A stretch of DNA of 64,000 bases from Corbicula japonica. Taxonomy: Eukaryota > Mollusca > Bivalvia > Venerida > Cyrenidae. The position numbers were made by a program, and so were the translations under genes. The first letter of the stretch is position 1. The number at the start of each line of letters is the position of its first letter. Shown piece by piece: positions 11,706-23,476 of this stretch. The notes under the pieces are model-generated. The model saw nothing but the letters and a program-made list of their open reading frames with translations. It was not told the DNA's origin and did no database searches. Location: the NCBI GenBank assembly GCA_038501625.1, contig JAZAYU010001046.1:1-64000 (forward strand), given 5' to 3'.

Positions 11706-12698
11706 AAATATTACCAATCACGTCGTAGTAAAGTCAGAATATTATGCATTTACAGTGCAATGACATAAAAATAAATTATTTGCGTATATTTCAAATGAGT
11801 TCTGAGATATGCTTTAAATGTAGAGATTTCAATTTGTGGGATGCATTTTATATCAATTTTCCATACAAATTTTATTTTAATTTCTAAATTGTAAATGGTA
11901 AAGATGTAACCACAAATAATTTATAAGCAACTTATTAAAGATTATTTTGCTGTTTTTGGAGTATTTGTGAATTTACCGGCCCAGGCAAGTTGAAATGCAC
12001 ATGTTTAATTATTTGATTTAAAAATGAAGACATAAATTAAGCTGTTAATCTAGTACATTTTTGAAGTCTCCTTGTGTGACAATTTTAATTTATTACGCAT
12101 TTTCTTATAATTATCAACTTTTTGTGACTTAATTGTTAATACACAAAGTGTCACATATTTCTAACATGTTGATTAACCTGGGGTTCATAGTCCTTTGTAA
12201 CAATTATCACCTTTCTAGACTTCCCTCTGGTCAAGTAATATTAATTATTGCGTTAAAAATGGAGATACCAACACACACATAAACTTTTCTTTATTTAAAT
12301 GCTTTAATCAAACGAATTCTGAACAGATTTTGGAGAATCCTCTCATTGATTATAAAACACATAAGTGTATGCCAAACACTGGCTGTATGTAACATACCAA
12401 ACTTTTATTTATTATGTAAAATCAGATTTTGATTTACAACGCAACGCAATAAAAGTATAACGCAGCCTAATTTCTAAATTTCATTAATAAGTTTTGAGCA
12501 TATTGGTATCCACATAACAAATTGTTGATGGATATGTCAAAATAGTTACATTGTTTTATGTAAATAATAAAGTAAATATTACTACATTACAAATGGACCA
12601 TCATATTTCTTGTTGGATTAGGTTAGACACATGATAAATACACAATAACTAAATTCCAGCGAAATCGCATCCTTTTATAGCAATGTTTTTGAGCATGT
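11706..12698. other. Noncoding; ancestral upstream flank of the 20.7-kb locus
   Basis: AT-rich sequence without a recognisable gene. Because the MULE at 12709-20636 is an insertion, this stretch was originally contiguous with 20647 and would contain the 5' exon or promoter of the gene starting at 20710. I could not identify such an exon by eye. Confidence 0.4.
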
Positions 12699-12708
12699 CC
12701 ATCCCCTT
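12699..12708 (+). repeat. Candidate MULE target-site duplication, left
   Basis: CCATCCCCTT, repeated in the same orientation at 20637-20646 immediately outside the opposite terminus. A 9-10 bp duplication suits Mutator-type transposons (usually 8-9, sometimes 10). Confidence 0.7.
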
Positions 12709-12832
12709 GAATGGGGTCCAGAAAGGCCGAAAACCAAAAAGGCCGCATACCATAAAGGCCGTATACTAAAAAGGCCGTACCAAAAAGGCCGCACCAAAAC
12801 GGCCGTACCAAAAAGGCCGCACCAAAAAGGCC
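12709..12832 (+). repeat. MULE left TIR made of tandem AAAGGCCG units
   Basis: About eight units of AAAAAGGCCGYACC and variants. Read inward from the terminus it gives TCCAGAAAGGCCG and then AACCAAAAAGGCCG, mirrored at the right end. Confidence 0.85.
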
Positions 12833-13001
12833 TTATACTATTATATTATATTATGTATACTTCTGGAGATTTTATGTTATTTTGTATTTTAGCAATTGAG
12901 TGTATATTATTAAATATATCATTTACAAGATGCAACCTTATTTACAAATACTATAGTATACCGTATTATACCCTAACGATAATATTCATATGAAAAGAAC
13001 A

Positions 13002-13110
13002 ACACACGGTATAAATGTAAATTGTATTTTATTGTCTTTTTATATTTTATTACAACACATGGTATAAATGTAAATTGTATTTATTGTCTTTTTATAATTT
13101 ATTACAAAAT
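13002..13110 (+). repeat. 53-bp tandem duplication in MULE 3' region
   Basis: Two copies of AACACAYGGTATAAATGTAA... adjacent to each other just downstream of the transposase stop codon. AT-rich; possibly transcript 3' UTR. Confidence 0.7.
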
Positions 13111-13163
13111 CTTTTGGGTATACTCTGTATAGATGAGTTGATATCCAGTCTTATTACGGTTTC

Positions 13164-16100
13164 CTATAAAGAAACGCCGTATATATTGCCGACGCTGGCT
13201 AGAAATTCTGACGTTTGCACTTCTCCGTCTTCATATCGTTTCCACAGGGTGGCTAGTGCCTTATTTACCTTGCCACTGCGGCTGGTGGTAGCTCTTCGGA
13301 GGTCACCTCCCTCGACCAGAAGTTTTGCAATCTCGGCCTCCTGTCTTAGATGAGGCACCAGCCTGTAGAAGCCTAAACCCACACCAGCCTTAGCGTTGAG
13401 CCGGTTGTGGTACCCTGAAATAAAGGCAAACATGATATTTATCTTATATGTTAAAATGGTTTATAGACATACATATACTAGCATTATATATCTGTATTCT
13501 AACTGTACTATAACTATAAGACGGAACATGTAGTATTAAACCATGATGCAGTATAATAATGCAGGCAGTGTTAATTTATTTATTGAAGTATTACTTGATC
13601 ATATATTACATGTAGCTATTTTACCTTCTAGATCATTGTTCGTCCTAACATCCTGTCTGTATACGGACCAGTCGTTGGGTGTAAACACCGAGCCATTTAT
13701 CCATTGTCGTCCAACATAGCTGGCAAGTCTACGGGTTGCATCTGTAATGGCCTTTTCTTGCAGTTTGCCAAATGAACGTTCAATGTGAGTTGCAGGAAGG
13801 AATTGCAGGGCCATCAGCATTCTTATGAATCGATGCACCCCTCCTCGACGGCGATAGACCTCCGACAGACCCTCTGCCTGGACCCGCCGCCAGATGGCCT
13901 GACTCCAGTGGAAGGCGCAGCCCTTCATCTCCCGCCCAGGAAATACTTCTCTGACGGCATTCCACACGGCTACAATCATATATATAAAACAAAGCCATTG
14001 AATAAAACAATTTACTGGAAAGATAAATTTTTAACAAATAAAATAGGAAAATAAATGTGTTTATCGGAAAATTGATGCAATAATATTTCGTTTCATTAAA
14101 TAAAACAATTAAAATTGAATGATAAACGTTCAACAAATATGATAGATAAATAGATGCGGTTATTACGGCAATTTAAGCAATATTATTCTGTTATACTTAC
14201 CCACTTCGAAGTCGGCTACAAAACCTTCCACGGCAATTCCATCACCCACACGGTCTGTGATGGCTCGAAACACTGTTTCGTAATCTGCCTGCGTTCTTCT
14301 GCTCATCAGAACAAAGACAAGGGGGAGCTGCTTGCTCTGGCCTTCCCTCTCCACGAACGCATTCACCGTGAATAGCTGCCCCTGGCGCTTGAAAGGCTCA
14401 CCCACGACCTGGAAAAAGAAATAAATATATAAATAAATAATGATATTGCTGCCCCTGGCGCTTGAAAGGCTCACCCACGACCTGGAAAAAGAAATAAATA
14501 TATAAATAAATAATGATATTGCTGCCCCTGACGATTGAAAGGCTCACCCACGACCTGAAGACCTGTCATAATGATAATAATAATATAATATTATATTTAC
14601 AGTTGCTTACTTTAAATGTGCCATCCATATACCAGCGCTTGGCCTGACGTAGGAGGTTCATTTGGAATTCCGTTGCAAACACAAAATGGCGCTGATCATC
14701 GACTGCCAAATCCGCAACCAAGAACTCGTCAGCGTTGATGAAATCAGCGTCAACCTGTTTAAAATAATATATTTTGAATATGATTATATACAGTAAAACC
14801 TTTGGTCTGGTGGTCTCATTAGCTAGGTGGTCCTTATTTCGAGGTGGTCTTTATGAGAGGTTTTACTGTAGTATGTTGCATGGTATTGTGCAGAAAATGT
14901 TGTTATATTTTAATGAAATAAAACATATTTAAAAATATGCGTTGTTAGATTATTTTTCAAATATTATGGATCGCTACACCAGTTGGAGTTGTAAACTATA
15001 CCTCAAAATCCAGGGAATCTGGTTCTTTTGGGCGTAACTTAATTAATATATATATTTTTTTATTTTTACAACACACACTTAAAGTGATTAGTGCAATGTT
15101 TGTTACAAATTATCGTTAGGTACCTTTGAATATACTCGAAGTCGCAATTCCCTGTCCGAGACGGCTGGATGGACGTGCTCTTTCTTCTGCAGCACGGTCA
15201 CCGGACACCTCACGGATTTGCTGCGTGATGTGCACCTCCAGGTTGTGGACGACCTGTTCTGCGTCTGTAATGAGTAATGTCATAAACATAACAAATCACA
15301 GTAAATAAAGCAACAGTAATATAACATTAATATAATTTGTAAATACTGCGTATAATAATTATAAACGACCCATTACATCACCTAACAACACATTACCTTT
15401 ACAGTGTAAGCGTATCCCAGGTTGGTAACTAAGACACACGTCTGTTTCTGGCTGCCGGTGTCGATAATGGTATATGTCACCCCATTGTCCTCCAGGATCG
15501 TGTCGGTGAGACGGTCGTGGAAACTATCCTCCTGGATGGGCTCAACGGCCTCGATGGCGTCTGTGATGTCGAACTGCATATCTGTGAACTCAAAGTCGTC
15601 GTTGTCGTCGGCGATCGCGGTGGAGTCTATGATAGGCACAACAGAGTCATCCAGGTTTGCGATCTAACAGATGAAAATAGATGAAAATAGATACACATTT
15701 CCAACATTATGTTACTAATACCACTCTTTTTACAATATTATAATTATTATATCATACGACGATCTGAAGTGTAAAACACCGGAAATTGCTATTTAACCGA
15801 TTCATGTCAATTATAGTGTCATTCAAGATGTCTGTACTGCTCTCCATGACAGGCGTATCATCCGCCAGCGAAGGCTCTGGATCCGCCGGGACACTTCTCT
15901 CCAACGGAGGCATCTCGTCATCGTCGTCGTATGGTATATCGGCCAGCGGAACCTATAAAAGCATAATAAATCTCTATTACAACAATAACACTTTTTGTAT
16001 TTAACTATAGTTCAACAACGATTTTATTTATGTAGTCTAATCTGTGGGAATGACCACCTGAAAAGGAAGACCGCCTGTGGATAAAGACCACATTCTATTT

Positions 16101-16357
16101 GTCCCACTGACTTATATAAAGAACATATTCTACTGTAAACAAAGACCACCTGTCTTCAAAGTCTCGTGATTTTACTTAAAGAGGTCAATATAACGTTTAA
16201 AGTTTTATGTTAGTGTTAAATTTATGCCGTTTAAGTGGTGCTGTAAAGTGATGTAGTTACTAACAGTCCTCTCCAACGTTGGCATCTCAGCTTCACTGTT
16301 CGTTGATGGGTCATTCTGGAGATTGCTGCCGCTAAGTTGCTTTGGTATGCAGAACAT
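13164..16357 (-). CDS. MULE transposase with FLYWCH zinc finger, spliced
   Basis: DDE transposase that would bind the TIRs and cut and paste the element. Exons that join in frame with GT-AG ends: 16357-16265 (ATG), 15952 to about 15790, 15663-15397, 15264-15124, 15037-15002, 14754-14611, 14408-14201, 13969-13625, 13414-13164 (stop TAG). The FLYWCH finger spans the third and fourth: GYAYTVK joins TTWRCTSR, then RCPVTV and HVH, giving the W, Cys and His ligands. The MULE core shows DGTFK (first Asp), FVADFE (second Asp) with CAFHW downstream, and NNDLEGYHNRLN near the end. Total ~540 residues. Anomalies: the donor of exon 2 is unresolved, the region between FLYWCH and the core is shorter than I expect, and the acceptor of the 14408 exon lies in a 73-bp triplication. 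No stop or frameshift is seen in the core exons, so it may be functional. Confidence 0.85.
14375..14560 (+). repeat. 73-bp tandem triplication over a splice acceptor
   Basis: Units begin at 14375, 14448 and 14521 (GCTGCCCCTGRCG...). On the transposase strand each holds the polypyrimidine tract, an acceptor AG and the first ~34 bases of the exon, so alternative or decoy acceptors are present. The third unit is diverged and partial. Confidence 0.85.
14789..14870. mobile_element. 82-bp palindromic MITE in a transposase intron
   Basis: Begins TACAGTAAAACCT and ends AGGTTTTACTGTA, with TA at each edge, as for Tc1/mariner-type MITEs. It lies wholly within the intron 14755-15001. Related ends appear around 63560-63850. 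Confidence 0.65.
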
Positions 16358-17756
16358 AGTAAATAATGATGTCACAAAGAACAAAGTAAATAATTTTGGT
16401 CCAAGTAAATAATTGTATTTATTTCCTCCCGTATTTCTGTACCTTTATTGGAGAGGTCATCAGATTTAAGACTGAAAGATTTTACCAAAGTCTACTCATA
16501 ACTACTCTCAGCATCCAATGTACGAAACATAGACACTTATTAACCAGACAACACCTTTCATCACATAAAGTTTTGCATTAAAATATGCCATCTTAAACAT
16601 CTAATGCAAAACTTTCATTACAATAAAAAATTGAAGATCAATTAATCTTCACTTAGTTCTCATGGAACATACACTCAGATGTTGTCAGTTCCTTGTATAA
16701 TATGTTGTTATTAACCATTGTTGACATGTTTGTCCACCATTTCAGAGACAATTTCTTTTATTGCAAGAGGGTGGAGGTAAATGATACAGAATTTGATAGT
16801 TTGGCAATACAGTTTCATTTTTTCAAATTTTTAATATGTCGTCATATGTAAAATAACTGCAGAACTTACTATTTTCCATAAGATTCAAGTCATATGATAT
16901 CAAATAATACAGTGGGGAATCAAAATATGTAAGGTTTGTTATTGCAGTAAAAAACCTTTCCATTTCTTTTTTGTTTCCTAAGTATGCGACATTGCAATAA
17001 AAGATGCGCTCTGTTAAGCTGTAAACCTTATCTGTTAAACTAATTTTCTTTCTTCATCCTCCGTTGTATGGATGTTCAATTTTCTTTATATATGTGTTCA
17101 AAGTCAATTTGAACTTTGTTATATATGTTGTTGTTCATGTTTTATTTGCTATCCCCCGCCTAACTCAGAGGAATATTACTGTAAACCGAATATTGAGCCA
17201 ACATCTCATGCAAAAGAACCACGTCCATATCTCCAAGGTCAAGGTCACACCGGTCAGAGCTCCAAAATAGGTCTTCATTTTTGTTTCCATTCCATAACCT
17301 TGTTTCTTTGGAAATGTTCTTAATTGAATCTTAAAATACTTCTGATGAGAAAGACTTACTGTGTTGTTAGGGACTTAACTCTAACTGAAATATATACAGA
17401 ATCATGTCCCTTTTCATAATTTTGAAAATTTAAGATGAAATATTTAAAGTTTATATTTTGCAGTCATTGTTATTAAAGGTATAAAACTAAATTTTACCAT
17501 AATTAATTTTTAATTATCTGTATAAACTATAAAGCTGGTCTTTTTCTTTTAAAAGGTTTCAAATTGAGCTTCAATCAATAGTGCTTTCCTTGGCGGGGGA
17601 TAAAAATTCAAATTTGCTTGTTTTGACTTTAAATACATTGTTTGTTTAGTTTCATTTGATGACATAAGTCATTTGCTTAACAAAGGAACTGTTATATTGA
17701 TACAGATGTTTCAACATTTAATAGATGTATGTAAAAAGTGGAGGGAGACATATTGT
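16358..17756. other. MULE interior, noncoding
   Basis: AT-rich, no coding signal in any frame. A short GACCACCT-containing repeat lies just before it at 16045-16160. It may hold the promoter of the divergent transposase gene, but no element stands out. Confidence 0.4.
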
Positions 17757-18115
17757 TTTCAACTCACCTGTCACATAGTAACAAGGTGAGCTTTTGTGGT
17801 CGCGTGATGTCTGTCGTTCATCCAATATCCGTCAACACTTCATCTATTTAGACACTAGAGATCACCAAAATATTGGTCCAATTTTTATGAAACTTGCTCA
17901 GAATGTCTATATTAATAATATCTCGGACGAATTCGAATAAGGGTCATCTGGGGTCAAAAATTAGGTCACATGGTCTTAAAATAGAAAAATCTTGTTTATA
18001 CTCTTAGAGGCTACATTTTCAGTCGAAATATTCTGGAAATCAGTCATACATTGTTTGGACAATTACTAGGTCAAGTATGAATATAGGTCATCTGAGGTCA
18101 AAAAGTTGTAAGGTT
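17757..18115 (+). repeat. Dispersed repeat (GGTGAGCTTTTGTGGTCGC type)
   Basis: Recognisable segments AACAAGGTGAGC, TGAAACTTGCTCAGAATGT, ATATCTCGGACGA and AGGTCATCTGAGGTCAAAAA form a sequence I associate with a very common mollusc interspersed repeat. The copy is degenerate; termini approximate. Confidence 0.6.
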
Positions 18116-19625
18116 TTAAGGAGTCTTTATGTATTCCTTCTTGTATCATGAACCGTGTCTGATTTGTTGAAATCTAACAAAGTTCTTATGTCAGTACCAA
18201 ACACAGTATTGTGCCTTTTAACACACAATGTGTTTTAATCACAGACCCCTCATTTCACATTTGCCCTTTCTTAACACATAATACCAACAATAGTAACCTT
18301 GAAGTTTACAAAAAAAGTACTGATTACTTACAAACAATCTGTAGGTTATATTCACAGCACAACAATCGTATCACTTAAACATTTCATATTTTATTTCAGT
18401 TGTTTATTTGCTTTATTGATATGTTGTTACCTTTCTTCAGTTTTTCATTTTTGTTAAGAGTATTGTAGTTTGTTATACATATATATAAAAGCAGCACTTC
18501 AACTTTAAACCTTTCAGTATATTATCTGGCAACTATTGTTTTCTTTTTATTATTGATTTACAATGCACACCTTGTCTAATCAGTATTACAATCCTATACA
18601 AAACCTATAAAAACAAAACACATTTTAATGATGCAGTTTCATTCTGTAAATACTCTAGTCTTTTCCTATTTGATATGTTTTTCAAACAGATGATCATGTT
18701 AGAAGACTTAATAAATCTTTAAAATGAAACTTCAACACAATGTCAGATCTCTGTATTTCAAAATACAACTATAAAACATATTCAGCTGTTTTCATGTTTT
18801 GTTTTCATTGTGTATCTAACTTCCTTTGAGACATCAGAGAAAAAATGTCTCTGAGACTCACCAAATCTCCCCTCAGGTGTTTCCCCATCTTATTGCAGAA
18901 ATGATGGTGTACAAACCTGGAAGTCCTACTGATTTATTGGCCTACTAAGATGGCTAACATGTTAGACAAACCTCGTACACAAACAACTGTACTGAGGGTC
19001 TTAACACTTTTTGAGTCTGACTCCAATCGCCAATCTCAAAATACCTGCAAATAATTAATCAGTTTGGAGACTGGCTTCAAAATTAACCAATCAAAAGCTA
19101 CAATTTGGAGATTGGAGACTAGAATAAGACTCCAAATCATTTATGATCTCGGAGCTTTGTTACACTGTCAAACCTGCACTCTGAAATCTCAGCTGGAAAT
19201 GAAAATTCAATGTCAAAAGGTTTTAAGCCAGTCGACAAAGCTCTTACTGTGCATGCCCGGACGTATAATACGAATAAAAAAAAAGAAAATTATTACCGTG
19301 CCTATTCGTCTGGATGACCTTTGCAGATTGCACACCAATAAATCAATATCTACTGTTCTTCATCATAGCATTAAAGTATATTCCAAGTTTAGCTTAAATT
19401 TGTCTATTATTTACAAAACATACTCACAAACCTAACCAAATACGGTTACTTTCGTTTGTTTCTTGTCGCTTTCAAGTTGCGATTCTGACAGTACAACGGT
19501 AAAATCGTTATGTAAATTGATTGATACCTTTTCAGTCAAATGATTAAGTCTTTTACGCATCAAACAGAAATAATATAAGAATAGGCAAAACAAAACTAAA
19601 CAAACTTTGGACAAAAGTGGTCTAG
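18116..19625. other. MULE interior, noncoding
   Basis: No supported gene. AT-rich with scattered short frames. A small self-similar patch (TTGGAGA/CTCCAA words) lies at 19000-19140. Confidence 0.4.
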
Positions 19626-19629
19626 CGTG

Positions 19630-19845
19630 GAGGAAAGTAATCTAGTGGTAGAACGCCGGACTCTACACCCGGAGGTCCCTGCTTCGAGCCCCACATGGGT
19701 GAGACTCAGTCGGAACTTTCCACATTCCACTAATTCGGCGCAAATACTGCCTGTTTCCAGGAAGCAGTCAACAAGCGGGATTAATCTAAGTTGCTAGAAC
19801 ATGTTTCCCAATCGATGTAAAAATAAATAACCTTAAACTAAACTG
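19630..19845 (+). mobile_element. tRNA-derived SINE
   Basis: Head shows a box A-like CTAGTGGTAGAACGC and box B-like GCTTCGAGCCC spaced as in a tRNA, followed by a non-tRNA body and an AAATAAATAACCTTAAAC tail. No intact cloverleaf, so this is a SINE and not a tRNA gene. It is nested within the MULE. Confidence 0.7.
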
Positions 19846-20560
19846 ACAAACAAACTTTATAGGCTGCCAAACTTGCATTGCACGCTGATAGACCTCTCGC
19901 ATGCTTCTTTTTAAAGAAGCATACTTGTATTATCAAGTTTCAAGTTTTATTCAACCTAGGCATATATATGCATCAGGTTATAACAAGTTATAACAGTAAA
20001 CAATTAACAAACATGGCATGAAAAACATTAGCAAATTAATATATTGCTTATATGTATGGTAGAAGCGTCAATATTCACACGCAAGATGGCTAAACATATC
20101 TGAATACTTATATCCCAAACCATATTATGTATATAAAAATACACATTAAAATTTTATAAGTAGGCTCATCATTCTAAATTACATGTACGTAGACTAACCT
20201 GTACCACATTTACTGTATTTTGCAAACTGGATTACATATGACGATAATTGCTAAATTTACGCGTCTTTGATACGATAGGTAAAAGAAACTGTGATACAGA
20301 AAACAAATGAATGTTTGTAATGTATTTGACAAACTGTATTAAATGACGATAATTGTCAATTTTATGCTTCTTTGATACGGTCGGTAAAATTAATGCATGT
20401 TTATAATTTGTTATAATCATTATGATGCCTTAACTGAATTTAATATTGACAGTTGTTTCGGCATTAATGATACCTTTATATTTTCATATAAAATACAAAA
20501 CAACAACAACAATAATTATAATAATAACAACATATACCATATATATATACATATATATGA

Positions 20561-20636
20561 GGCCTTTTTGGTACGGCCTTTTTGGTGCGGCCTTTTTGGT
20601 ACGGCCTTTCTGGTTATCGGCCTTTATGGATCACTA
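20561..20636 (-). repeat. MULE right TIR made of tandem GGCCTTTTTGG units
   Basis: Four to five units, the reverse complement of the left array, ending GGCCTTTATGGATCACTA before the CCATCCCCTT duplication. Just inside lies AAC/AAT and AT microsatellite sequence (20495-20558). Confidence 0.85.
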
Positions 20637-20646
20637 CCATCCCCTT
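20637..20646 (+). repeat. Candidate MULE target-site duplication, right
   Basis: CCATCCCCTT, matching 12699-12708 in direct orientation. Confidence 0.7.
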
Positions 20647-20709
20647 CCCACTGACCCAAAACCTGTTGTCAAAATCATTTTTTTTTATTTGGCCTTTCAG
20701 TGTCTGGCA

Positions 20710-23401
20710 ATGAGTCAAGATTTATTTGCAGAGAGTGAAGAGGAATTTGAACTTGAACCTGACAACGTTGAAGTTGTGACCTTATCATCAGTTTCTGATT
20801 CAGATTCAACCCAACCACCATCAGATTACGATAAGTCTCCAACAAATCCAGTGACTTTTGAACAGAGCAAGGTATTTCTTGGTAACTTTTGTGCCAATGA
20901 CTTTGTGTTACAAAATACACACTTTTTCACTATACATTCATCTTAAGCACATAAAGAATGCCAGTTAAGGATGTATTATTTTGTAAAAAGTGTATGTGAT
21001 ACTATTTAAATAAGAAATTGTAAAAAGTGAATGTAATTGTAATATTTTGGTTCCTTTATTCATTATTTTGTCACTGTTTCCATTATTAAAGATTTATTTA
21101 TTTAAATTTCAGGATAACTCGACATCTTTTTCTCACAGTTACACATTGGAAAACATCATCGTTGGATCTGAAGCTCAAGAAGTAAGTAAAATCAAAGCTA
21201 ACTTTCTTACTACTAAAGGTTGTAGCTGCTTGTATGACTTTAAGATTCTTTGGTAAGACACACAATTTGAATTGCTTTAATAAAAATAACAATAATATTT
21301 TAATCATTACAATTACACATATTAATATTACATGAAACAAAATAAAATAATTGATTTCTTAATATTTTGCAGGCTTTGAAGAAATTAGATGCTTACACAC
21401 TTGATCTGTCAACACCTGCCAGTGGTCACAGTGGTCAAAAGCGCCCAGCTGAAGAATTTCTGCAGGTAATTTGCATTTACTAAAAATTACAAGTTCTATA
21501 AATCCTGATTTAACATCATTTCATAACTTTGCGGATTAATAATTAATAATTGTTAACTGTGTTGCATGTAAATAATAAGTATTATTGGGGCTACCTTTAC
21601 AATCTGATTAGGCATCCATGTCTATATATGTACAGGCGAAGCAACTGAGGAGGCTATTGATTGATATATTGTAGCTGTTGGAAGTGTTAAAATGGTTTAT
21701 TTCATTTTTTATTTATTTTCTTCATAATACAGGTTTTATGGTTGTTTAATGCATTATGTGGCTTTGCTTAATCCCCGTCGTATAATATACTGTCAATATA
21801 ACTTGTTGCTTGAATAAAATAGAAGAAAACTACAACGTAAGTTTAAATATTGAAATATTTATATATATTAATATGTATTTGCAGTAAAACCCCAAAACTT
21901 AGTTTACCTAATGGACTTGGCTAAAATGATCTTTATAAAAGTGTATGTGATACTATTTAAATAAGAAGTTGTAAAAAGTGAATGTAATTGTAATATTTTG
22001 TTCCTTTATTCAAAATTTTGTCACTGGTTCCATTATTAAAGATTTATTTATTTAAATTTCAGGATAAATCGACATCTTTTTCTCAGTTACACATTGGAAA
22101 ACATCATCGTTGGATCTGAAGCTCAAGAAGTAAGTAAAATCAAAGCTAACTTTCTTACTACTGAAGGTTGTAGCTGCTTGTATGACTTTAAGATTCTTTG
22201 GTAAGACACACAATTTGAATTGCTTTAATAAAAATAACGATAATGTTTTAATAATTACAATTACACATGTATATTAATATTACATTAAAAAATTTAAAAT
22301 AATTGATTTCTTAATATTTTGCAGGCTTTGAAGAAATTAGATGCTTACACACTTGATCTGTCAACACCTGCCAGTGGTCACAGTGGTCGAAAGCGCCCAG
22401 CTGAAGAATTTCTGCAGGTAATTTGCATTTACTAAAAATTACAAGTTCTATAAATCCTGATTAAACATCATTTCATAACTTTGCGGATTAATAATTAATA
22501 ATTGTTAACTGTGTTGCATGTAAATAATAAGTATTATTGGGGCTACCTTTACAATCTGATTAGGCATCCATGTCTATATATGTACAGGCGAAGCAACTGA
22601 GGAGGCTATTGATTGATATATTGTAGCTGTTGGAAGTGTTAAAATGGTTTATTTCATTTTTTGTTTATTTTCTTCATAATACAGGTTTTATGGTTGTTTA
22701 ATGCATTATGTGGCTTTGCTTTATCCCCGTCTTATAATATACTGTCAATATAACTTGTGGCTTGAATAAAATAGAAGAAACTACAACGTAAGTTTAAATA
22801 TTGAAATATTTATAAATATTTATATGTATTTGCAGTAAAACCCCAAAACTTAGTTTACCTAATGGACTTGGCTAAAATGATCTTTATCCCGTTCCTCCAT
22901 AAATATGCCTTTTTACGCGTGTGCGACCAGTGTAGATCCAGATCAGCCTGCACATCCGTTTCGTCTGATCAGGATCTGCTCTATGCTTTTTGGTTAGTAA
23001 TAACCTATTAAATTAAAAAGCGAACAGTTTAGATCCTGATCAGATGGCACAGCTTTGCCAGCTGATCTGGATCTAAACTTTGCCCTAGCAATTAAGGTGT
23101 ATCTATGGATGAAAGGATTATAGTAGGATGGTTATAATTTCAGGGTGAAAAATTAAAGTATATATGTACATGAGGTAGTCTTTATAGAGGGTTTCTCTGT
23201 ATTGTATAAAAATACATTCTTTTTCAGAGTACGATTACTGGTTTATCACAAAGCCAAAGTATATTAAAAAAGAAAAGACTTATTAGACATCATGAATGTC
23301 AAACAGTTATTACTGGGCAATTACTTGCAGATACCTCATCACTGGTATATGAAAACTGTTTGGTAGAATGTATTGGTGAAAATGAAAAAAACAAACAATG
23401 A
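20710..23401 (+). CDS. N-terminal exons of an unrecognised locus with a duplicated exon pair
   Basis: Exon 20710-20871 (ATG to GT) encodes 54 residues of very acidic, Ser-rich sequence (MSQDLFAESEEEFELEPDN). It joins in phase to 21113-21181, 21373-21465 and 23228-23344 or to TGA 23399-23401; each has AG/GT borders and all are whole codons. Copies of the middle pair lie at 22063-22129 and 22325-22417. The first of these has lost 2 bp (67 against 69 nt), so including it would shift the frame. Residues later in the set are basic (ILKKKRLIRHHECQ). Whether this joins the large ORF at 23477 or ends at 23401 I could not resolve: no in-phase acceptor was found before 23477. The MULE ends 64-73 bp upstream. 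Product not recognised. Confidence 0.6.
20986..22886 (+). repeat. ~951-bp tandem duplication containing two exons
   Basis: 20986-21936 and 21937-22886 are nearly identical, each with two exons and the intron between them. Differences are scattered substitutions and small indels, including the 2-bp exon deletion in the second copy. Confidence 0.9.
22914..23086. mobile_element. Palindromic MITE, GATCCTGATCAG family, copy 1
   Basis: Two arms (GTGTAGATCCAGATCAGCC and the inverse GCTGATCTGGATCTAAAC) flank a short AT-rich centre. Copies are at 49786-49962, 55452-55517 (one arm), 61600-61732 and 62483-62640. Confidence 0.8.
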
Positions 23402-23476
23402 CTGTGGTATCAGGCCATTCCATTATTAATTGTGCAAACTTGTATTTGAATAATTAAAGAAGTCCGTAAATCAACC

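Larger units (their letters stand above)
12709..20636 (-). mobile_element. Autonomous-looking Mutator-like (MULE) DNA transposon, 7.9 kb
   Basis: Bounded by inverted arrays of AAAGGCCG-type units and a 10-bp direct duplication. It carries a spliced transposase gene (13164-16357, minus) with FLYWCH finger and MULE domain. The interior right half (16.4-20.5 kb) holds only repeats and AT-rich DNA: a dispersed repeat, a tRNA-derived SINE and microsatellites. Subfamily is uncertain; a Phantom-like MULE is possible. Confidence 0.82.

Noticed and set aside
20397..20946. ORFs with RPFWYGLFG repeats joined to MSQDLF
   Set aside because: The first half is translated MULE TIR array; only the part from 20710 belongs to a spliced exon.
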